Source: an uncultured Clostridia bacterium
GTDB taxonomy: Bacteria; Bacillota; Clostridia; Lutisporales; Lutisporaceae
Direction of reading: 5' to 3'
Length of the DNA stretch: 33,911 nt
Assembly (NCBI GenBank): GCA_937930535.1
Contig: CALGKJ010000031.1
Span: 1-33,911 of the forward strand
Shown: positions 32,643 through 33,911 of the stretch, piece after piece
Layout: each line of letters opens with the position of its first letter
Position numbering within the stretch: position 1 is the stretch's first letter
The notes under the pieces: generated by a model
Told to the model about the DNA's origin: nothing
The model's input: only the letters and a program-made list of their open reading frames with translations
Databases searched by the model: none
Made by a program: the position numbers and the translations under genes

Positions 32643-33425
32643 ATGGAAATAGGTATAAACTTGCAACTTCATAACATCAATCAGTCTGACAAATTAAGCG
32701 GATACGATTTTATAGAGCTGGGCGATTTTTGGTTTCCTCAGCACTTATGCAGAAAAGATTTTATGGACAACTTCCATAAAACATTAACATCTAATAAGTA
32801 TAATATTAAATGCATTCAAGGGCCAATTAGAGATATTAAACCAGAAGCTGATGACCCAGATATACTAAAAATAACCAAGGACAGATTCAAGCATTTGATA
32901 GATTTAGCAGCAGAATATGAGGCTAAATACATATTATTTAATACAACCTTTGACCCATTAGTTAAATTTGATTCATATATAAGTATGTGGCTTAACAATA
33001 ATAAAAAATTCTGGGAAGAGCTTATACCCTACGCACAGCAAAACAAGGTTGTATGCCTATATAGTAATGTATGGGATGATGAGCCTTATCTTTTAAATGA
33101 ATTATTAAACCATATAAATTCCGAATATTTTAAGTTCGGCTTTGATATAGGTCATGCAAGATATATTTCAAAAGCACCCTTGGAGGAATGGTTTAAAATC
33201 TTAGATAGACATATTGATTATGCACTAATACATGATAATTTGGGACAAAGGGATGATCACCTTTCTATTGGCAGAGGAACAATGAATTTTGATTTTATTA
33301 TGGAGCAGCTAAAAAGTCTGCATAATATTCCTGATTTGTGTGTACAGCTATTTGATGATACAAAAAATCAGGAGTGTCTGGATATGCTGAATACGTATTT
33401 GCGAAAGCATAATATTAAGATATAG
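32643..33425 (+). CDS. Xylose-isomerase-like TIM barrel protein (sugar-phosphate isomerase/epimerase family)
   Basis: The 260-residue protein has the fold and motifs of the AP_endonuc_2/xylose-isomerase-like TIM barrel family: YDFIELGDFWFPQ, YILFNTTFDP, VVCLYSNVWDDEPYLLN, FKFGFDIGHARYISKAP (metal-binding Asp/His), YALIHDNLGQRDDHLSIGRG and VQLFDD. Members isomerise or epimerise sugars and cyclitols, often with a divalent metal, and some are endonucleases; in this context a sugar or inositol-like substrate is favoured. It is the last gene of the operon; the stop at 33425 is directly followed by the 37-nt element and a hairpin. Confidence 0.8.
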   Translation: MEIGINLQLHNINQSDKLSGYDFIELGDFWFPQHLCRKDFMDNFHKTLTSNKYNIKCIQGPIRDIKPEADDPDILKITKDRFKHLIDLAAEYEAKYILFNTTFDPLVKFDSYISMWLNNNKKFWEELIPYAQQNKVVCLYSNVWDDEPYLLNELLNHINSEYFKFGFDIGHARYISKAPLEEWFKILDRHIDYALIHDNLGQRDDHLSIGRGTMNFDFIMEQLKSLHNIPDLCVQLFDDTKNQECLDMLNTYLRKHNIKI

Positions 33426-33430
33426 GAGAC

Positions 33431-33536
33431 TGTAATAAATTCGGTTGATAAGATATAAAAAGACTCCTTCCTGGTGATAATCAAATATGAATATCAGGAA
33501 GGAGCTTGCAAATATACTTCAGCCGAATTTATTACA
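33431..33536 (+). repeat. MITE-like element with 14-bp terminal inverted repeats
   Basis: TGTAATAAATTCGG at 33431-33444 is the exact reverse complement of CCGAATTTATTACA at 33523-33536. The 106-bp unit holds a hairpin in the middle. Its first 32 nt, with five preceding bases, are identical to the minus-strand element at 5154-5190. It carries no transposase. It could be a small mobile element or a mobile 3' end module. Confidence 0.65.
33464..33504 (+). terminator. Hairpin after the seven-gene operon
   Basis: CTCCTTCCTG (33464-33473) pairs with CAGGAAGGAG (33495-33504), with a further ATA/TAT after a 3-nt bulge. No long T-run follows, so it may end transcription weakly or stabilise the mRNA end. 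Confidence 0.55.
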
Positions 33537-33571
33537 CTTCCGATGTTTCAGTGCCCTCATGTATAGAGCTT

Positions 33572-33727
33572 TTATTTTAAGGAGTTAACCTTTGTATTAT
33601 AGTAAGTATAATGGCAATTTGGTCCTACTGGGTCATCCATACCAATTGCACTTACAGATACCATTGTAGATAGTATCATGGTAAAGGTAAGCATTAAGCT
33701 TATGTATAATTTTCTATTTTTCCTCAT
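33572..33727 (-). CDS. Small secreted peptide (51 aa)
   Basis: The ATG at 33727 follows GGAGGTACAAATAA and overlaps the upstream gene's stop (ATGA). The product starts MRKNRKLYISLMLTFTMILS followed by TMVSVSA, a signal peptide with likely cleavage before IGMDDP. The mature peptide is only about 24 residues (IGMDDPVGPNCHYTYYNTKV then NSLK) with one cysteine. It is too short to show a family. It may be a secreted signal or antimicrobial peptide, which is inference. It is the second gene of a two-gene unit. Confidence 0.65.
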   Translation of the reverse strand: MRKNRKLYISLMLTFTMILSTMVSVSAIGMDDPVGPNCHYTYYNTKVNSLK

Positions 33728-33911
33728 TTATTTGTACCTCCCTCCATCCTTCTTTTATGCATATATATATCTGCAAGTCGGATTTTCAATCTATTAATAT
33801 GCTCAATATTCTTATTCTCTTCACTATTGTATTCTAATATTATTGATTCTACTTCATCCATTAAGCTGCTTAGCCATTCTTTATTATTATACTGGACTGC
33901 TATTTCTATTA
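33724..33911 (-). CDS. C-terminal end of a gene upstream of the small peptide (partial)
   Basis: The frame is open from the right edge to a TGA at 33724-33726 and encodes 61 visible residues: hydrophilic, probably helical (EIAVQYNNKEWLSSLMDEVE, then SIILEYNSEENKNIEHINRL and KIRLADIYMHKRRMEGGTNK). The stop overlaps the ATG of the small secreted peptide gene, so they are translationally coupled. No family can be assigned from this fragment. Confidence 0.6.
   Translation of the reverse strand, partial: IEIAVQYNNKEWLSSLMDEVESIILEYNSEENKNIEHINRLKIRLADIYMHKRRMEGGTNK

Noticed and set aside
3515-33536. CRISPR array formed by the repeated elements
   Set aside because: The repeats are far apart, differ in orientation, and have no regular spacers or cas genes.

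Overview
The window (33.9 kb, AT-rich) looks like chromosomal DNA of an anaerobic, Gram-positive clostridial bacterium. Strong GGAGG-type ribosome sites precede nearly every gene. GTG and TTG starts are common, a lipoprotein signal is present, and an iron-sulfur flavoprotein operon of the anaerobic electron-bifurcating type is encoded. No rRNA, tRNA, CRISPR array or intact transposon was seen. The species cannot be named from the sequence alone.

Layout. 1-2751 (minus) is the N-terminal part of a large secreted protein with Ig-like (Big2) repeats, running off the left edge. 3.1-7.3 kb holds a small hypothetical gene, an orphan solute-binding lipoprotein and a histidine kinase/response regulator pair. 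7.4-8.8 kb holds an MFS efflux gene behind a very clear attenuation leader: promoter, 5-codon leader peptide, terminator hairpin, and a 12-bp stem that would mask the ribosome site. 8.8-17 kb is an accessory stretch with two candidate defence-type operons: an ABC-type AAA ATPase with a TOPRIM-like protein, and a P-loop ATPase with a PD-(D/E)XK nuclease that appears split by a one-base frameshift. Mixed in are two acetyltransferases, a PaaI-like thioesterase and a SPL-type radical SAM gene.

17.6-23.5 kb (minus) is a three-gene operon: a NuoE-like subunit, a NuoF-like subunit, and a 1191-residue fusion of NuoG-like Fe-S domains, a GltD/NfnB-like NADPH-flavin module and a formate-dehydrogenase-like domain. 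The position of the catalytic Sec/Cys in that last domain is a Met. It is best read as an electron-bifurcating NAD(H)/NADP(H)/ferredoxin oxidoreductase and not as a formate dehydrogenase.

24.0-33.4 kb (plus) starts with a small secreted peptide gene and a 5'-truncated potassium-channel remnant. A strong promoter then leads into a tightly packed seven-gene operon: radical SAM enzyme, GH13 amylase, membrane protein, glycogen-synthase-like glycosyltransferase, MFS transporter, SPL-type radical SAM enzyme and a xylose-isomerase-like TIM barrel. I do not recognise this combination as a described pathway. It may make and export, or remodel, an alpha-glucan-derived sugar compound. At the right edge lie another small secreted peptide and a partial upstream gene (minus).

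Intergenic DNA is unusually rich in dispersed structured repeats: a ~98-bp family (three copies) with two hairpins and complementary loops, a ~115-bp family (two copies) just upstream of two start codons, and a 37-nt identical element placed directly after two unrelated operons, each time followed by a different hairpin.
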